Translations under genes and position numbers: made by a program
Part shown: positions 34,649-46,241 of the stretch, one piece after another
Numbering within the stretch: the stretch's first letter is position 1
Layout: each line of letters opens with the position of its first letter
Assembly (NCBI RefSeq): GCF_003265705.1
Contig: NW_020312817.1
Coordinates: 54,805,194-54,869,193 of the forward strand
Direction of reading: 5' to 3'
Source of the DNA: Callorhinus ursinus
Lineage: Eukaryota; Chordata; Mammalia; Carnivora; Otariidae
Length of the DNA: 64,000 bases
The notes under the pieces: model-generated
Database searches by the model: none
The model's input: the letters and a program-made list of their open reading frames with translations, nothing else
Told to the model about the DNA's origin: nothing

Positions 34649-35221
34649 TGATCGAAAAGCATAACTTTTCAATAAGAACAACCTTACAGGAGAGGAAAGG
34701 GACTTTTTTTCAAGACTGATTATAAAAATTGAATTCATATTGTTAGAATTAAGGCAAAAGAAGACTCAAGCAGTGCTCCTCAGCCAGCATGTTCAAATGA
34801 TAAATTTCATTGAGGCACTGAAAGAAACAACAGCTGCAGTTAATGAAAAGCCAAATTTATCTAAATTTCTTCAGTTGATCAGTATGGCTCTCACTCCATT
34901 TTCATATATTTTTTTTTTTTCTGGAGTCGGGGAGAGAGAGGACAAAGGGAGAGGATAGGTTTTTGTTTTTCAAGGTATGCCCTCTGAAAAGGAAGTGGCT
35001 CTAGAGCTAGTCTGTGAGTAGTTCTTGAGAATCTTTTTTTTTTTTCCTCTTGGTATCAATATAGTCAGTACTTTAGTTTTGTTGCTTTATTTTTAACCTT
35101 CCTTAGGAGAGTGTGGTTGGCTCCTGTATCAAATGAAGCTTATAGGCATGGGCTGAAGACAGGAAATCCAGGAGGAAGATTGTGGTAATTACACAAATCT
35201 GAAATGCTTTCCAAAACATAG
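34647..35221. other. unique DNA, no gene seen
   Basis: Includes T runs at 34909-34920 and 35035-35045. The frame at 34740-34958 has no recognisable domain. Confidence 0.5.
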
Positions 35222-35350
35222 TTATGTCCACTGAGGTGTTTCACTATTGCTACACTTGTGAAATAGGACTGGTATTGACTGTGTCTTTTTTAAGAAGAAT
35301 GAGGTTTCGGGGACCAAGTAACTTGCCCAAGGTCAGCTAATAAGCTCCTT
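35222..35350 (-). repeat. MIR SINE relic
   Basis: 'agtaacttgcccaaggtcag' and 'ctaataag' are the reverse-strand MIR core end; the preceding 60-90 bp is diverged. Confidence 0.65.
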
Positions 35351-36737
35351 TAAGACATGGGGACAGAAGAAGGTGCCTACCCTCCTTGCCAAATGCTTTA
35401 CTAGAAAATAGAACAAATTCCCAGTGCCTCCTATCCCTACATGGTAAAAGGAGGAAAATCCTGTTGCAGAAACCACTCAGAGAAGCTGCCATCAAAGGCT
35501 GCTTGGGGCCAGCTTCCCCCCAGCACAGAGCTCTGCACAGAGCCTGCATGTGGTGTGGAATTCCATTAGAACTTACTCACCATATGTTTGTTTGCTGGTG
35601 TTCAATGGAACCTGAGGGAGGGCATAATGGATCTCTGTTACTAAACCATGTGGAAGGCTTCCAGAGATTTAATAGTCTATCTCGAGGTGATGAATAGAGG
35701 GGCTCTCATATTCCTTGCATAATCAGGGAGCCTTGGTGCTCTCAATGCACACTGCACTCTCCTCCAACACCCTTCTGGAAAACTCTGTACATCTGGCACT
35801 CCTGGAGTCATTTCAAAAACAGAGATGCGGGGGTGGGAGAGGGGAAGGTGGTGCCTTCCTCTCATCTTTCCTGAGAGATCTGTGGGATGAGATTGCACTG
35901 AAAGCTGGAGATTTTGAGGGGAAAGTAGGCTAGAAGAATGGAGAGGAGAGGGGAAGGCATTTCGGTGAGTTAGGTTCCCTGGCTTTTGGCTGTGGTGGTC
36001 TGATTATTTTATGAAGGCCATTGCTGGCACTATGGCGGTGGTTTGTGGGTGCTTCACTGTGCATGGTGCCCACAGCCAAAGGTGAATGGCTGCTGCTACC
36101 ACTGACTCACAAGGCTGCCAAATGGGCATGGAATTTTATTCCTTCCAGTAATTTTCTCACTGATGGGCTTATAATTCATATGGTGTGGAAGAAGGCTGGA
36201 GGGTATTCATTGCAGGGAATGACAGAAATTGAACCACAGTAGAACTTCGTTGGTTTGTCTGCCAGATGACTAGGGCACTTAGAAAAGAAGTGCTCAGAAA
36301 GGGCAGAAACCAGTCTGCTTCTTGTGAATGAACTTAAAGTCTAGATAGAGGTGAGAATGGGGGGCGTGTAGAGTGGAGGTTATCAGTTCTGTTTTCTCAA
36401 CTTTGTGGCTAACAACTACTCTCCTGTTCCCTCATCTTTTAGTGAATAGTTCTCATTTCTGCTGCATTTATCTCTCCCTCCCCCTTTTTTTGACAGTCAA
36501 ACCCACAAATTAAGTCCTACCATGAAGACTGAAGCCAGTGTCTTCAGTACAGATTTGGTGTTGTACCAAAACAAGGGCATTCTTGGTACCTCAAGTAATA
36601 TTTGAAGGAGATGGGATGGTGAATGCCCGAAACCTTTCTGCAGTCATATTTTTCATGAACTTGCTTAAAGACCTGTGCATGGAGTAAATAAATCATAATC
36701 TCATATTATTCTTCCAATTCAAGCCAACTATGAGGCC
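35351..36737. other. unique DNA, no gene seen
   Basis: Several frames of 70-103 codons (35337-35933, 36021-36242) overlap on both strands and show no domain, no repeated codon bias and no splice context. No named repeat. Confidence 0.5.
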
Positions 36738-36900
36738 TTCGTTTCTTCATTTATTCAGTATCTACTATGTGGCAGATACTGTTCAGGACACTGGGAGGGA
36801 ACAAGACTTGTGTACAAGGCTTGGTGCTTGCCCTCACATTGCCTTGTGAGAATGACATTAAAATAAACAGTCTAGATATTAAGTGGTAGGTGTATGGCAG
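36738..36900 (+). repeat. possible old LINE/SINE-type mammalian repeat
   Basis: 'tcatttattcagtatctact' with 'atgtggcagatactgttcag' and 'ttggtgcttgccctcacatt' follows the 'tattgagcacctactatgtgcc...ccctgccctcatggag' pattern. Confidence 0.55.
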
Positions 36901-37545
36901 TATTTTCTTTTCTCTGCCCCATTTGCTTACAGGATTCCAGGAACTGGGAGAGGATAACTGGGCTTGTTGCAATGTCAAGTTAGGAGAGAGGGTTTTATAG
37001 GTTGGGAAGGGGTAAATTTTTTTTATGATTATAATGTGAAATTATGTCAGTTGCCAAGTTTGGGACCAGGCATGGTTGTCTTATCCAGACCTATTAGCAG
37101 GTATTGGCAGGAGAGCAGCCTCCTATGCAAGTGGAAGATACATCTAAAATGGTTTTTAGGTACTTGAGAAGAACAAAAGAAATTAAGAGCAAGCCGAGCC
37201 AGAGTGGTAGACCACCTTGCTCTTTCAGCATCTGGGGCCCAAAGCCCAGCAGCAAAGGAGGAAGGGAATAGCTGAGACCATAACGCGTGGCAGGCCCTGA
37301 ACTTTAGAAGGTTGGGAGATGCCTGGGATGTACTGATGCTGGAGGAACAGAATTAACCTCAGAAATGGAAGCATCAGGGACCTCTGGAGCAGAGAAACTG
37401 GGAAGAAGGATATCAGAAAATTTGGGTAGTTTAGCCAAGACTTACTTATTTTATTTGTAATGGTGGTGGTATTCTCAGGGTACAATGGGTGATCAAAAGA
37501 ATGGTTTCTAACCCAGACAAATGGGTTGGACAGTTTAGGAAAGGT
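36901..37545. other. unique DNA, no gene seen
   Basis: The 114-codon reverse frame at 37225-37569 has no recognised domain and overlaps the next repeat. Confidence 0.5.
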
Positions 37546-37775
37546 GAGATAGTTAATTTCATATGTCAATTTGACTGGGTCATGGGGTGTGCAGATATTT
37601 GGCTAAACCTTTATTTCTGGGTGTGTCTGTTATGGTGTTTCTAAATAAGATTGCCATTTGAATTGGACTCAATAAAGCTTATTGCCTTCCCCAATGTGGA
37701 TGGGCACCTCCAGTTCATTGAGGGCCTGAATAGAACAAAATGTGGGGGAGGGAAGAATTCATTCCTTCTCTGCCC
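37546..37775 (+). mobile_element. old LTR-like repeat fragment
   Basis: 'taatttcatatgtcaatttg', 'actgggtcatggggtgtgca', 'tatttctgggtgtgtctg' and 'gagggcctgaatagaacaaa' follow a widespread mammalian repeat of LTR type ('gtcaacttgactgggcca', 'gaaggcctgaatagaac'). I do not assign a family name. Confidence 0.65.
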
Positions 37776-38565
37776 AACCATATTATGTAGTTGTTTATTT
37801 CTGGTTTCTTTCACTTAGCAAACTCCTTTTAAAATTCATGCATGTTGTTGCTTGTACCATTAATTTTTTTTATTGCTGAGTAGTATTCCACTGTCTAGAT
37901 CTGCCATAATATGCTTATTCATTTGCCAATTGATTTATTTGCAGTTGTTGACTATTATAAATAAAGTGGCTATGAACGTTTACATATCAAAACATTGTAT
38001 GGAAAAATGTTTTTATTTCTCTTGGGCAACTACTATAAGTAGAATTGCTAGGTAGTATGGTAAGTATATGCCAAAATATTTTCCAAAATGGCTGTACCAT
38101 TTTGCATTCCCATCAGCAATGTATGAGAGTTACAGTTATTCCACATTTTCACCAACTCTAGGTATTGTCAGTCTTTTTAATTCTAGGGAAAGTAGAGTGG
38201 TTATCCTGGCTTTAATTCACATTTCTCTAATGACTAATGACATTGAAAATGTTTTTATGTGCCTGTTTGCCACTCATATATTTTCTCTAGTGAAATATTT
38301 GATAAGATCTTTTACTCATTTAAAAAGTCAAGTTGTTTGTCTTTTTACTATTGAGCTGTATTTTTTAATATGTTCCAGATACAAGTTCTTCATTGGATAC
38401 ATATTTTGCAAATATTTTCTTCCATTTTGTGGTTTGTCTTTTTGTTTTCTTAATAGTCTATTTTAAAGATCAAACATTTCCAATTTGATGAAATCCAATT
38501 AGTCATTTTCTTTTATGCTGTAATCTGTGATAATTTCAGGGCTTACCTCCTTTGTTTCCTTTCTC
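37776..38565 (-). mobile_element. old L1 3' part (ORF2 end and 3'UTR)
   Basis: 'ttgctgagtagtattccact', 'caaaatggctgtaccatttt', 'gcattcccatcagcaatgta' and 'atacaagttcttcattggat' match the region of L1 that includes the end of ORF2, reverse strand. The same blocks occur at 41.4-42.0 kb in the younger L1. Frames are broken. Confidence 0.85.
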
Positions 38566-38780
38566 TCTCAGAGCACAGTCCTATGCTATCTGTTGTACAG
38601 TGTCTGAATACCATTGTTTCATATACACAGTTTGACTTTGAGCTGTTTACAGAGGGAATACATTTCCCATGATAGATAGTCCTTCATTGGCAGGAGTGGA
38701 AGTCCTAGACTTTCAACAAAGGAAACTATTGCTGTAGGACTACATCTCTTATAAAAGAGGCAAGTAATAATTGTTAGGTA
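38566..38780. other. unclassified spacer
   Basis: No repeat or gene is recognised between the old L1 end and the next SINEC. Confidence 0.4.
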
Positions 38781-38793
38781 AAATTCTCTTTAG

Positions 38794-38983
38794 AGGGCAC
38801 CTGGGTGGCTCAGTTGGTTAGGTGGCTGCCTTCAGCTCAGGTCATGATCCTGGAGTTCCTGGATTGGGTCCAGCATCGGGCTTCCTGCTCAGCGATGAGT
38901 CTGCTTCTCCCTCTGCCCCTCCCCGCTCTTGTGCTCTCTCTCTCCCTCATTGTCTTTCTGAAATAAATAAAATCTTTAAAAAA
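38794..38983 (+). mobile_element. SINEC with TSD
   Basis: Forward SINE with 'gcacctgggtggctcagttg', 'cttcagctcaggtcatgatc', 'ctgaaataaataaaatcttt' and an A tail. TSD 'aaattctctttag' (38781-38793) and 'aaattctctctag' (38984-38996) differ at one base. Confidence 0.95.
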
Positions 38984-39039
38984 AAATTCTCTCTAGAATT
39001 CTTAAATTTGCCCCACCCCACATGACCTCAACCCTATGT

Positions 39040-39440
39040 CAGTTCCTTCAGTGGAGTTAACTACTATCACCAGGTTGGTGTTTTTGTTTGTTTTGTTTGT
39101 CTGAACTCATTCTATAAATTTACAAATTTATCTGTGTATATAAAAGAATATATCTATGATTTTATGTTTTTTTTGGATATAAAATTTTTACATAAATGAA
39201 ATTTTTACGACTTGTTATTTTCACTTTACATCTTGGCTGTATATCTGTATGAGTTCAGTTAGACCTATCTTATTCTTTTAAATTGCTGCATAGTATAGCC
39301 ATATGGATATGTTATGTAGCACATAGCATATCCATATAGACATCTGAATTTACTAACAATTTCCTCCCTTTAGACTTTTTACCTCTCTGTCTTCTATGGA
39401 TAGTTATGGACTACTGAATACCATAACTTGATTTTAAAAA
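39040..39440 (-). mobile_element. old L1 3'UTR-like fragment
   Basis: 'tctgaactcattctataaat' and 'taaattgctgcatagtatag' resemble old L1M 3' ends read on the reverse strand. An imperfect hairpin occurs at about 39298-39342. Confidence 0.6.
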
Positions 39441-39457
39441 AATTGTCATACATTCAA

Positions 39458-39637
39458 GGGTGCCTGGGTGGCTCAGTCAGTTAAGTGTCTGCCTTTGGCT
39501 CAGGTCATGATCCCAGGATCCTGGGATTGAGTACTGCATTGGACTCCCTGCTTAGCGGGGAGCCTGCTTCTCCTTCTGCCTCTTCCCTCTGCTCATGCCT
39601 GCACTCTCTCTCAAATAAATAAATAAAATCTTCAAAG
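39458..39637 (+). mobile_element. SINEC with 18-bp TSD
   Basis: Forward SINE ('gggtgcctgggtggctcagt' to 'aataaataaaatcttcaaag'). TSD 'aaattgtcatacattcaa' at 39440-39457 and 'aaattgtcataccatcaa' at 39638-39655. Confidence 0.95.
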
Positions 39638-39680
39638 AAATTGTCATACCATCAAAAGATTGATTAAATGGGTCAATTAA

Positions 39681-39700
39681 AATAATAATAATAATAATAG
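39681..39700. repeat. (TAA)n microsatellite used as SINE target
   Basis: A short ATA/TAA repeat (39681-39699). It reappears to the right of the following SINEC (39892-39902 and 39910-39922), so the SINE inserted inside it. Confidence 0.85.
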
Positions 39701-39891
39701 GGGCACCTGGGTGGCTCAGTTTGTTAAGCGACTGCCTTCGGCTCAGGTCATGATCCTGGAGTCCCGGGATCGAGTCCCACATTGGGCTCCCTGCTCGGTG
39801 GCAAGTCTGCTTCCCCCTCTGACCCTCTTCCCTCTCGTGCTCTCTATCTCTCATTCTCTCCCTCTAATAAATAAATAAAATCTTTAAAAAA
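39701..39891 (+). mobile_element. SINEC inserted in a (TAA)n repeat
   Basis: Forward SINE of the 'gtcccgggatcgagtcccac' subtype, with 'ataaataaataaaatcttta' and an A tail. TSD 'aataataatag' at 39690-39700 and 39892-39902; the exact length is uncertain because the target is repetitive. Confidence 0.93.
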
Positions 39892-39922
39892 AATAATAAT
39901 AGTCATAATAGTAATAATAATA

Positions 39923-40191
39923 AAGCAAACACCCTTGACCTCTCCACCTAGGTTATGAAATAAAGCATTGATAGTTTTGTAGAAACTTTCTTTGTGCTCC
40001 TTTTTGACATAGCCCCCCTCTAACCTTCAAACATAACTATTCTATTGAGATAATAATTTCTTTTGTATACTGCATGGTGTTATCACTAATATATGAATCA
40101 TAAAATTGCATTGTATTTCTGTTTTATTTTGAACTTAATAAAAATGGACTCATGCTGTAAATATACTTTTGTCACTTACTTTTCCTCCTCA
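39923..40191 (-). mobile_element. old L1 3'UTR-like target, left part
   Basis: AT-rich text ending 'cttacttttcctcctca' continues in old-L1 order with the text right of 47900 ('ctgtgaaattcattgatgca' onward). This was probably the target in which the composite L1 inserted. Confidence 0.6.
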
Positions 40192-40205
40192 GTTCTGTTT
40201 TATTT

Positions 40206-40835
40206 TACTATTTAAAAAATTTTTTTATTGTTATGTTAATCACCATACATTACATCATTAATTTTTGATGTAGTGTTCCATGATTCATTGTTTGTGCATA
40301 ATACCCAGTGCTCCATGCGGAACGTGCCCTTTTCAATACCCATCACCAGGCTAACACATCCTCCCACCGCCCTCCCCTACAGAACCCTCAGTTTGTTTTT
40401 CAGAGTCCATCGTCTCTCATGGTTCATCTCCCCCTCCAATTCCCCCCCTTCATTCTTCCCCTCCTGCTATCTTCTTCTTCTTCTTCTTTTTTTTTTCTTA
40501 ACATATATTGCATTATTTGTTTCAGAGGTACAGATCTGTGATTCAACAGTCTTGTACAATTCACAGCACTCACCATAGCACATACCCTCCCCAGTGTCTA
40601 TCACCCAGCCACCCCATCCCTCCCACCCCCCAGCACTCCAGTAACCCTCAGTTTGTTTCCTGAGATTAAGAATTCCTCATAACAGTGAGGTCATATGATA
40701 CATACCTTTCTCTGATTGACTTATTTCGCTCATCAAAACACCCTCCAGTTCCATCCATGTCGTTGCAAATGGCAAGATCTCATTCCTTTTGATGGCTACA
40801 TAATATTCCGTGGTGTATATATATCCACATCTTCT
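40206..40835 (-). mobile_element. L1 3' fragment (ORF2 C-terminus plus 3'UTR)
   Basis: This 630-bp stretch duplicates the 3' end that follows at 40836-41450: 'catacattacatcattaat', 'gtagtgttccatgattcatt', the CCACC-rich 3'UTR and the final ORF2 codons. The reverse frame at 40677-40874 includes 'YYVAIKRNEILPFATTWMEL' and ends HMTSLL-stop. It is truncated at 'atatccacatcttc', directly against the tail of the next L1. The first 150 bp of the two 3' ends differ by very roughly 7% by eye. Confidence 0.93.
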
Positions 40836-41290
40836 TTTTTTTAAATAATTTTTTATTGTTATGTTAATCACCATACATTACATCATTAGTTTTTGATGTA
40901 GTGTTCCATGATTCATTGTTTGTGCATAACACCCAGTGCTCCACGCAGAATGTGCCCTCTTTAATACCCATCACCGGGCTAACCCATCCCCCCACCCCCC
41001 TCCCCTCTGAAACCTTAGTTTGTTTTTCAGAGTCCATCGTCTCTCATGGTTCGTCTCCCCCTCCGACTTACTCCCCTTCATTCTTCCCCTCCTGCTATCT
41101 TCTTTTTTTTCTTAACATATATTGCATTATTTGTTTCAGAAGTACAGATCCGTGATTCATCAGTCTTGTACAATTCACAGTGCTCACCATAGCACATACC
41201 CTCCCCAATGTCTATCACCCAGCCACCCCGTCCCTCCCACCCCCCACCACTCCAGCAACCCTCAGTTTGTTTCCTGAGATTAAGAATTCC

Positions 41291-42725
41291 TCATATCAGT
41301 GAGGTCATATGATACATGTCTTTCTCTGATTGACTTATTTCACTCAGCATAACACCCTCCAGTTCCATCCACGTCGTTGCAAGTGGCAAGATCTCATTCC
41401 TTTTGATGGCTGCATAATATTCCATTGTGTATATATACCACCTCTTCTTTATCCATTCATCTGTCGATGGACATCTTGGCTCTTTCCACAGTTTGGCTAT
41501 TGTGGACATTGCTGCTATAAACATTGGGGTGCACGTACCCCTTCGGGTCCCTACATTTGTATCTTTGGGGTAAATACCCAGTAGTGCAATTGCTGGATTG
41601 TATGGTAGCTCTATTTTCAACTTTTTGAGGAACCTCCGTACTGTTTTCCAGAGTGGCTGCACCAGCTTGCATTCCTACCAACAGTGTAGGAGGGTTCCCC
41701 TTTCTCCGCATCCCCGCCAACATCTGTCATTTCCTGACTTGTTAATTCTAGCCATTCTGACTGGTGTGAGGTGGTATCTCATGGAGGTTTTGATTTGGAT
41801 TTCCCTGATGCCGAGCGATGTTGAGCACTTTTTCATGTGTCTGTTGGCCATTTGGATGTCTTCTTTGGAAAAATGTCTGTTCATGTCTTCTGCCCATTTC
41901 TTGATTGGATTATTTGTTCTTTGGGTGTTGAGTTTGATAAGTTCTTTATAGATTTTGGATACTAGCCCTTTATCTGATATGTCACTTGCAAATATCTTCT
42001 CCCATTCTGTTGGTTGTCTTTTGGTTTTGTTGACTGTTTCTTTTGCTGTGCAAAAGCTTTTTATCTTGATGAAGTCCCAATAGTTCATTTTTGCCCTGGC
42101 TTCCCTTGCCTTTGGCGATGTTTCTAGGAAGAAGTTGCTGCGGCTGAGGTCGAGGAGGTTGCTGCCTGTGTTCTCCTTTAGGATATTGATGGACTCCTGT
42201 CTCACATTTAGGTCTTTCAACCATTTGGAGTCTATTTTTGTGTGTGGTGTAAGGAAATGATCTAGTTTCATTCTTCTGCATGTGGCTGTCCAATTTTCCC
42301 AACACCATTTGTTGAAGAGACTGTCTTTTCCATTGGACATTCTTTCCTGCTTTGTCAAAGATTAGTTGACCATAGAGTTGAGGGTCCATTTCTGGGCTCT
42401 CTATTCTGTTCCATTGATCTATGTGTCTGTTTTTGTGCCAGTACCATACTGTCTTGATGACAGCTTTGTAATAGAGCTTGAAGTCCGGAATTGTGATGCC
42501 GCCAGTGTTGCTTTTCTTTTTCAACATTCCTGTGGCTATTTGGGGTCTTTTGGGGCTCCATAAAATTTTAGGATTATTTGTTCCATTTTTTTGAAAAAAG
42601 TGGATGGTATTTTCATTGGGATTGCATTCAGTGTGTAGGTTGCTCTAGGTAGCATTGACATCTTCATAATATTTGTTCTTCCAGTCCATGAGCATGGAAC
42701 ATTTTTCCATTTCTTTGTGTCTTCC
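41291..42725 (-). pseudogene. L1 ORF2 C-terminal region, frameshifted
   Basis: The part after the reverse-transcriptase domain. Frames hand over at several places: 42536-42895 ('[20 protein letters not shown]', '[14 protein letters not shown]'), 41982-42527 ('[20 protein letters not shown]'), 41675-42358 (starting at the 'FNKWCWENW' block; the tail has '[21 protein letters not shown]'-type Cys/Trp residues of the C-terminal Cys-rich motif), then 41291-41662 ('IYTMEYYAAIKRNEILPLAT') ending MTSLI-stop. At least three frameshifts are needed. Confidence 0.9.
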
Positions 42726-43811
42726 TCAGTTTCTTTCATGAGTCTTTTGTAGTTTTCTGAGTACAGATCCTTTGCCTCTTGGGTTAGATTTATTCCTAGG
42801 TATCTTGGGTGCAATTGTAAATGGGATTGACTCCTTAATTTCTCTTTCTTCTGTCTTGTTGTTGGTGTATAGGAATGCCACTGATTTCTGTGCATTGATT
42901 TTATATCCTCCCACTTTAGTGAATTCCTGTATGAGTTCTAGCAATTTTGGGGTGGAGTCTTTTGGGTTTTCCACATAAAGTATCATATCATCTGCAAAGA
43001 GTGAGACTTTGACTTCTTCTTTGCTGATTTGGATGCCTTTGATTTCTTTTTGTTGTTTGATTGCTGTGGCTAGGACTTCTAATACTATGTTGAATAGCAG
43101 TGGTGATAGTGGACATCCCTGCCGCGTTCCTGACCTTGGGGGGAACGCTCTCAGTTTTTCCCCATTGAGAATGATATTCGCTGTAGGTTTTTCATAGATG
43201 GCTTTTATGATATTGAGGTATGTACCCTCTATCCCTATACTCTGAAGAGTTTTGATCAAGAAAGGATGCTGTACTTTGTCAAATGCTTTTTCTGCACCTG
43301 TTGAGAGGATCATATGATTCTTGTTTTTTCTTTTGTTAATGTATTGTACCATGTTGATTGATTTGCAGATGTTGAACCAACCTTGTAGCCCAGGGAGAAA
43401 TCCCAATTGGTCATGGTGAATAATCCTTTTAATGTACTGTTGGATCCTATTGGCTAGTATTTTGGTGAGAATTTTTGCATTCATGTTCATCAAGGATATT
43501 GGTCTGTAATTCTCCTTTTTGATGGGGTCTTTGTCCGGTTTGGGGATCAAGGTAATGCTGGCCTCATAAAATGAGTTTGGAAGTTTTCCTTCCATTTCTA
43601 TTTTTTGGAACAGTTTCAGGAGAATAGGTATTAATTCTTCTTTAAATGTTTGGTAGAATTCCCCTGGGAAGCCATCTGGCCCTGGGCTTTTGTTTGTTGG
43701 GAGATTTTTGAGGACTGCTTCAATTTCCTTTGTGGTTATAGGTCTGTTCAGGTTTTCTATTTCTTCTTGGTTCAGTTTTGGTAGTTGATACACCTCTAGG
43801 AATGCATCCAT
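42726..43811 (-). pseudogene. L1 ORF2 reverse transcriptase domain
   Basis: An open stretch of 361 codons. Visible family blocks: '[20 protein letters not shown]' (about residues 35-55), '[13 protein letters not shown]', 'NYRPISLMN', '[20 protein letters not shown]' and the catalytic 'FADDMILY'. In the palm motif A, where L1 elements have an Asp before AEKAFD, this copy reads STGAEKAFD, so the first catalytic Asp is Gly. The frame is lost after '[13 protein letters not shown]'. Confidence 0.93.
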
Positions 43812-45090
43812 TTCTTCCAGGTTATCTAATTTGCTGGCATATAGTTACTCAATATGTTCTTATAACTGTTTGTATTTCTTTGGTGTTGGTTGTGATCTCT
43901 CCTCTTTCATTCATGATTTTGTTGATTTGGGTCCTTTCTCTTTTCTTTTTGATAAGTTTGGCCAGGGATTAATCAATCTTTTTAATTCTTTCAAAGAACC
44001 AGCTCCTAGTTTCGTTGATCTGTTCTACTGTTCTTTTGGTTTCTATTTCATTGATTTCTGCTCTGATCTTTATTATTTCTCTTCTCCTGCTGGGTTTAGG
44101 CTTTATTTGCTGTTTTTTCTCTAGCTCCTTTAGGGGTAGGGTTAGGTTGTGTATTTGAGACCTTTCTTGTTTCTTGAGAAAGGCTTGTATTGCTATCTAC
44201 TTTCCTCTTAGGACCACCTTTGCTGCATCTGAAAGATTTTGAGCAGTTGTGTTTTCATTTTCATTGGTTTCCATGAATTTTTTAAATTCTTCTTTAATTT
44301 CCTGGTTGACCCATTCATTCTTTAATAGGATACCCTTTAGCCTCCATATATTTGAGTTCTTTCCGACTTTCCTCTTGTGATTGTGTTCTAGATTCAAAGC
44401 ACTGTGGTCTGAAAATATGCAGGGAATGATCCCAGTCTTTTGGTCTTGGTTGAGACCTGATTTGTGACCTAGGATGCGATCTATTCTGGAGAATGTTCCA
44501 TGGGCACTAGAGAAGAATGTGCATTGCGTTGCTTTGGGATGGAATGTTCTGAATATGTCTGTGAAGTCCATTTGGTTCAGTGTGTCATTTAAAGTCTTTG
44601 TTTCCTTGTTGATCTTTTGCTTAGATGATCTGTCCATTTCAGTGAGGGACAATGTTACTGTATTGTTGTCAATGTGTTTCTTTGCTTTTGTTATTAATTG
44701 CCTTATATAATTGGCTGCTCCCATGTTAGGGGCATAGATATTTATAATTGTTAAATCTTCTTGTTGGATAGACCCTTTAAGTAGGATATAGTGTCCTTCC
44801 TCATCTCTTATTACAGTCTTTGGTTTAAAATCTAATTTGTCTGATATAAGGATTGCCATCCCAGCTTTCTTTTGGTGTCCATTAGCATGGTAAATGGTTT
44901 TCCACCCCCTCACTTTCAATGTGGGGGTGTCATTGGCTCTAAAATGAGTTTCTTGCAGACAGCATATCGATGGGTCTTGTTTTTTAATCCAATCTGATAG
45001 CCTGTGTCTTTTGATTGGGGTCAGGGTAACTATTGAAAGATATGAATTTAGTGCCATTGTATTGCCTGTAAGGTGACTGTTACTGTACAT
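43812..45090 (-). pseudogene. L1 ORF2 endonuclease domain, motifs missing
   Basis: The start ATG at 45088-45090 gives 'MYSNSHLTGNTMALNSYLSI'. The frame stays open for 297 codons to 44197. Endonuclease blocks seen: 'CCLQETHF', 'NIYAPNMG', 'FSRIDRILGHKSG' and 'IFSDHSALNLE'. Two in-frame losses: the N-terminal Asn-containing segment after 'SIVTL' (about 6 codons) and the GDFN motif between 'NNTVT' and 'LTEMDRSS' (about 5 codons). A nonsense change ends it at LRGK, and the linker 43812-44196 holds further stops. Confidence 0.92.
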
Positions 45091-45138
45091 TGTCTGTGTT
45101 CCTTTCTGGTCTATGTTGCTTTTAGGCTCTCTCTTTGC

Positions 45139-46037
45139 TTAGAGGACCCCTTTCGATATTTCTTGTAGGGCTGGTTTCGTGTTTGCAAATTCCTTTAGCT
45201 TTTGTTTGCCTGGAAGCTTTTTCTTTCTCCTTCTATTTTCAATGACAGCCTAGCTGGATATAGTATTCTTAGCTGCATGTTTTTCTCGTTTAGTGCCCTG
45301 AAGATATCATGCCAGTTCTTTCTGGCCTGCCAGGTCTCTGTGGATAGGTCTGTTGCCAATCTAATGTTCCTACCATTTTAGGTTACAGATCTCTTCTCCC
45401 GAGCTGCTTTCAGGGTTTTCTCTTTGTCTCTGAGACTTGTACGTTTTACTATTAGATGTCAGAGTGTTGACCTATTTTTATTGATTTTGAGAGGGGTTCT
45501 CTGTGCCTCCTGGATTTTGATGCCTGTTTCCTTCCCCACATTAGGGAAGTTCTCTGCTGTAATTTGCTCCAATATACCTTCTGCCCCTCTCTCTCTTTCT
45601 TCTTCTTCTTCTGGGATCCCAATTATTCTAATGTTGTTTCGTCTTATGGTATTGCTTATCTCTCGAATTCTGCCCTCGTGATCCAGTAGTTGTTTATCTC
45701 TCTTTTTCTCAGCTTCTTTATTTTCCATCATTTGGTCTTCTATATCGCTGATTCTCTCTTCTGCCTCATTTATCCTAGCAGTTAGCACCCCCATTTTTGA
45801 TTGCACCTCATGAATATCCTTTTTGATTTCGACTTGGTTAGATTTTAGTTCTTTTATTTCTCCAGAAAGGGTTTCTCTAATAACTTCCATGCTTTTTTCA
45901 AGCCCAGCTAGTATCTTTAAAATCATGATTCTGAACTCTAGGTCCGACATCATACTAATGTCCGTATTGTGTAGGTCCCTGGCAGTTGGTACTACCTCTT
46001 GTTCTTTTTGTTGAGGTGATTTTTTCCATCTTGTCAT
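45139..46037 (-). pseudogene. L1 ORF1 (RNA-binding coiled-coil protein)
   Basis: Start 'MTRWKKSPQQKEQEVVPTAR' at 46037. Coiled coil at about residues 45-120 ('EIKELKSNQVEIKKDIHEVQ', 'RINEAEERISDIEDQ'). The RRM begins at 'NNIRIIGIPEEEEERERG'. The frame meets a TGA at codon 193 ('NKNRSTL'), continues in frame with 'HLIVKRTSLRDKEK', stops again near 'RSVT', then the C-terminal block ('LATDLSTETWQARK'-like) is visible out of frame. The natural stop is at about 45139. Total length, about 300 codons, is near the family size. Confidence 0.93.
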
Positions 46038-46241
46038 TTTGTCCAGCGGAGAATAGATGAATGAGACAATAAAATGCTAACAGGGTAACAACGTCCCCAG
46101 AAAATATACTCTAAATAAATCAGAAAAGACCTGAAGCCGGGGGAAAAGAAAGGGAAAGAAAGAAAAAAGAAAAAGAAAAAGAAAAGAAGAAGGAAAAACA
46201 AACAGAAACAGAACAAAACAAAACAAAACAAAAACAGAATA

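Noticed and set aside
37873..38466. Hydrophobic forward frames
   Set aside because: Antisense of old L1 3' sequence.
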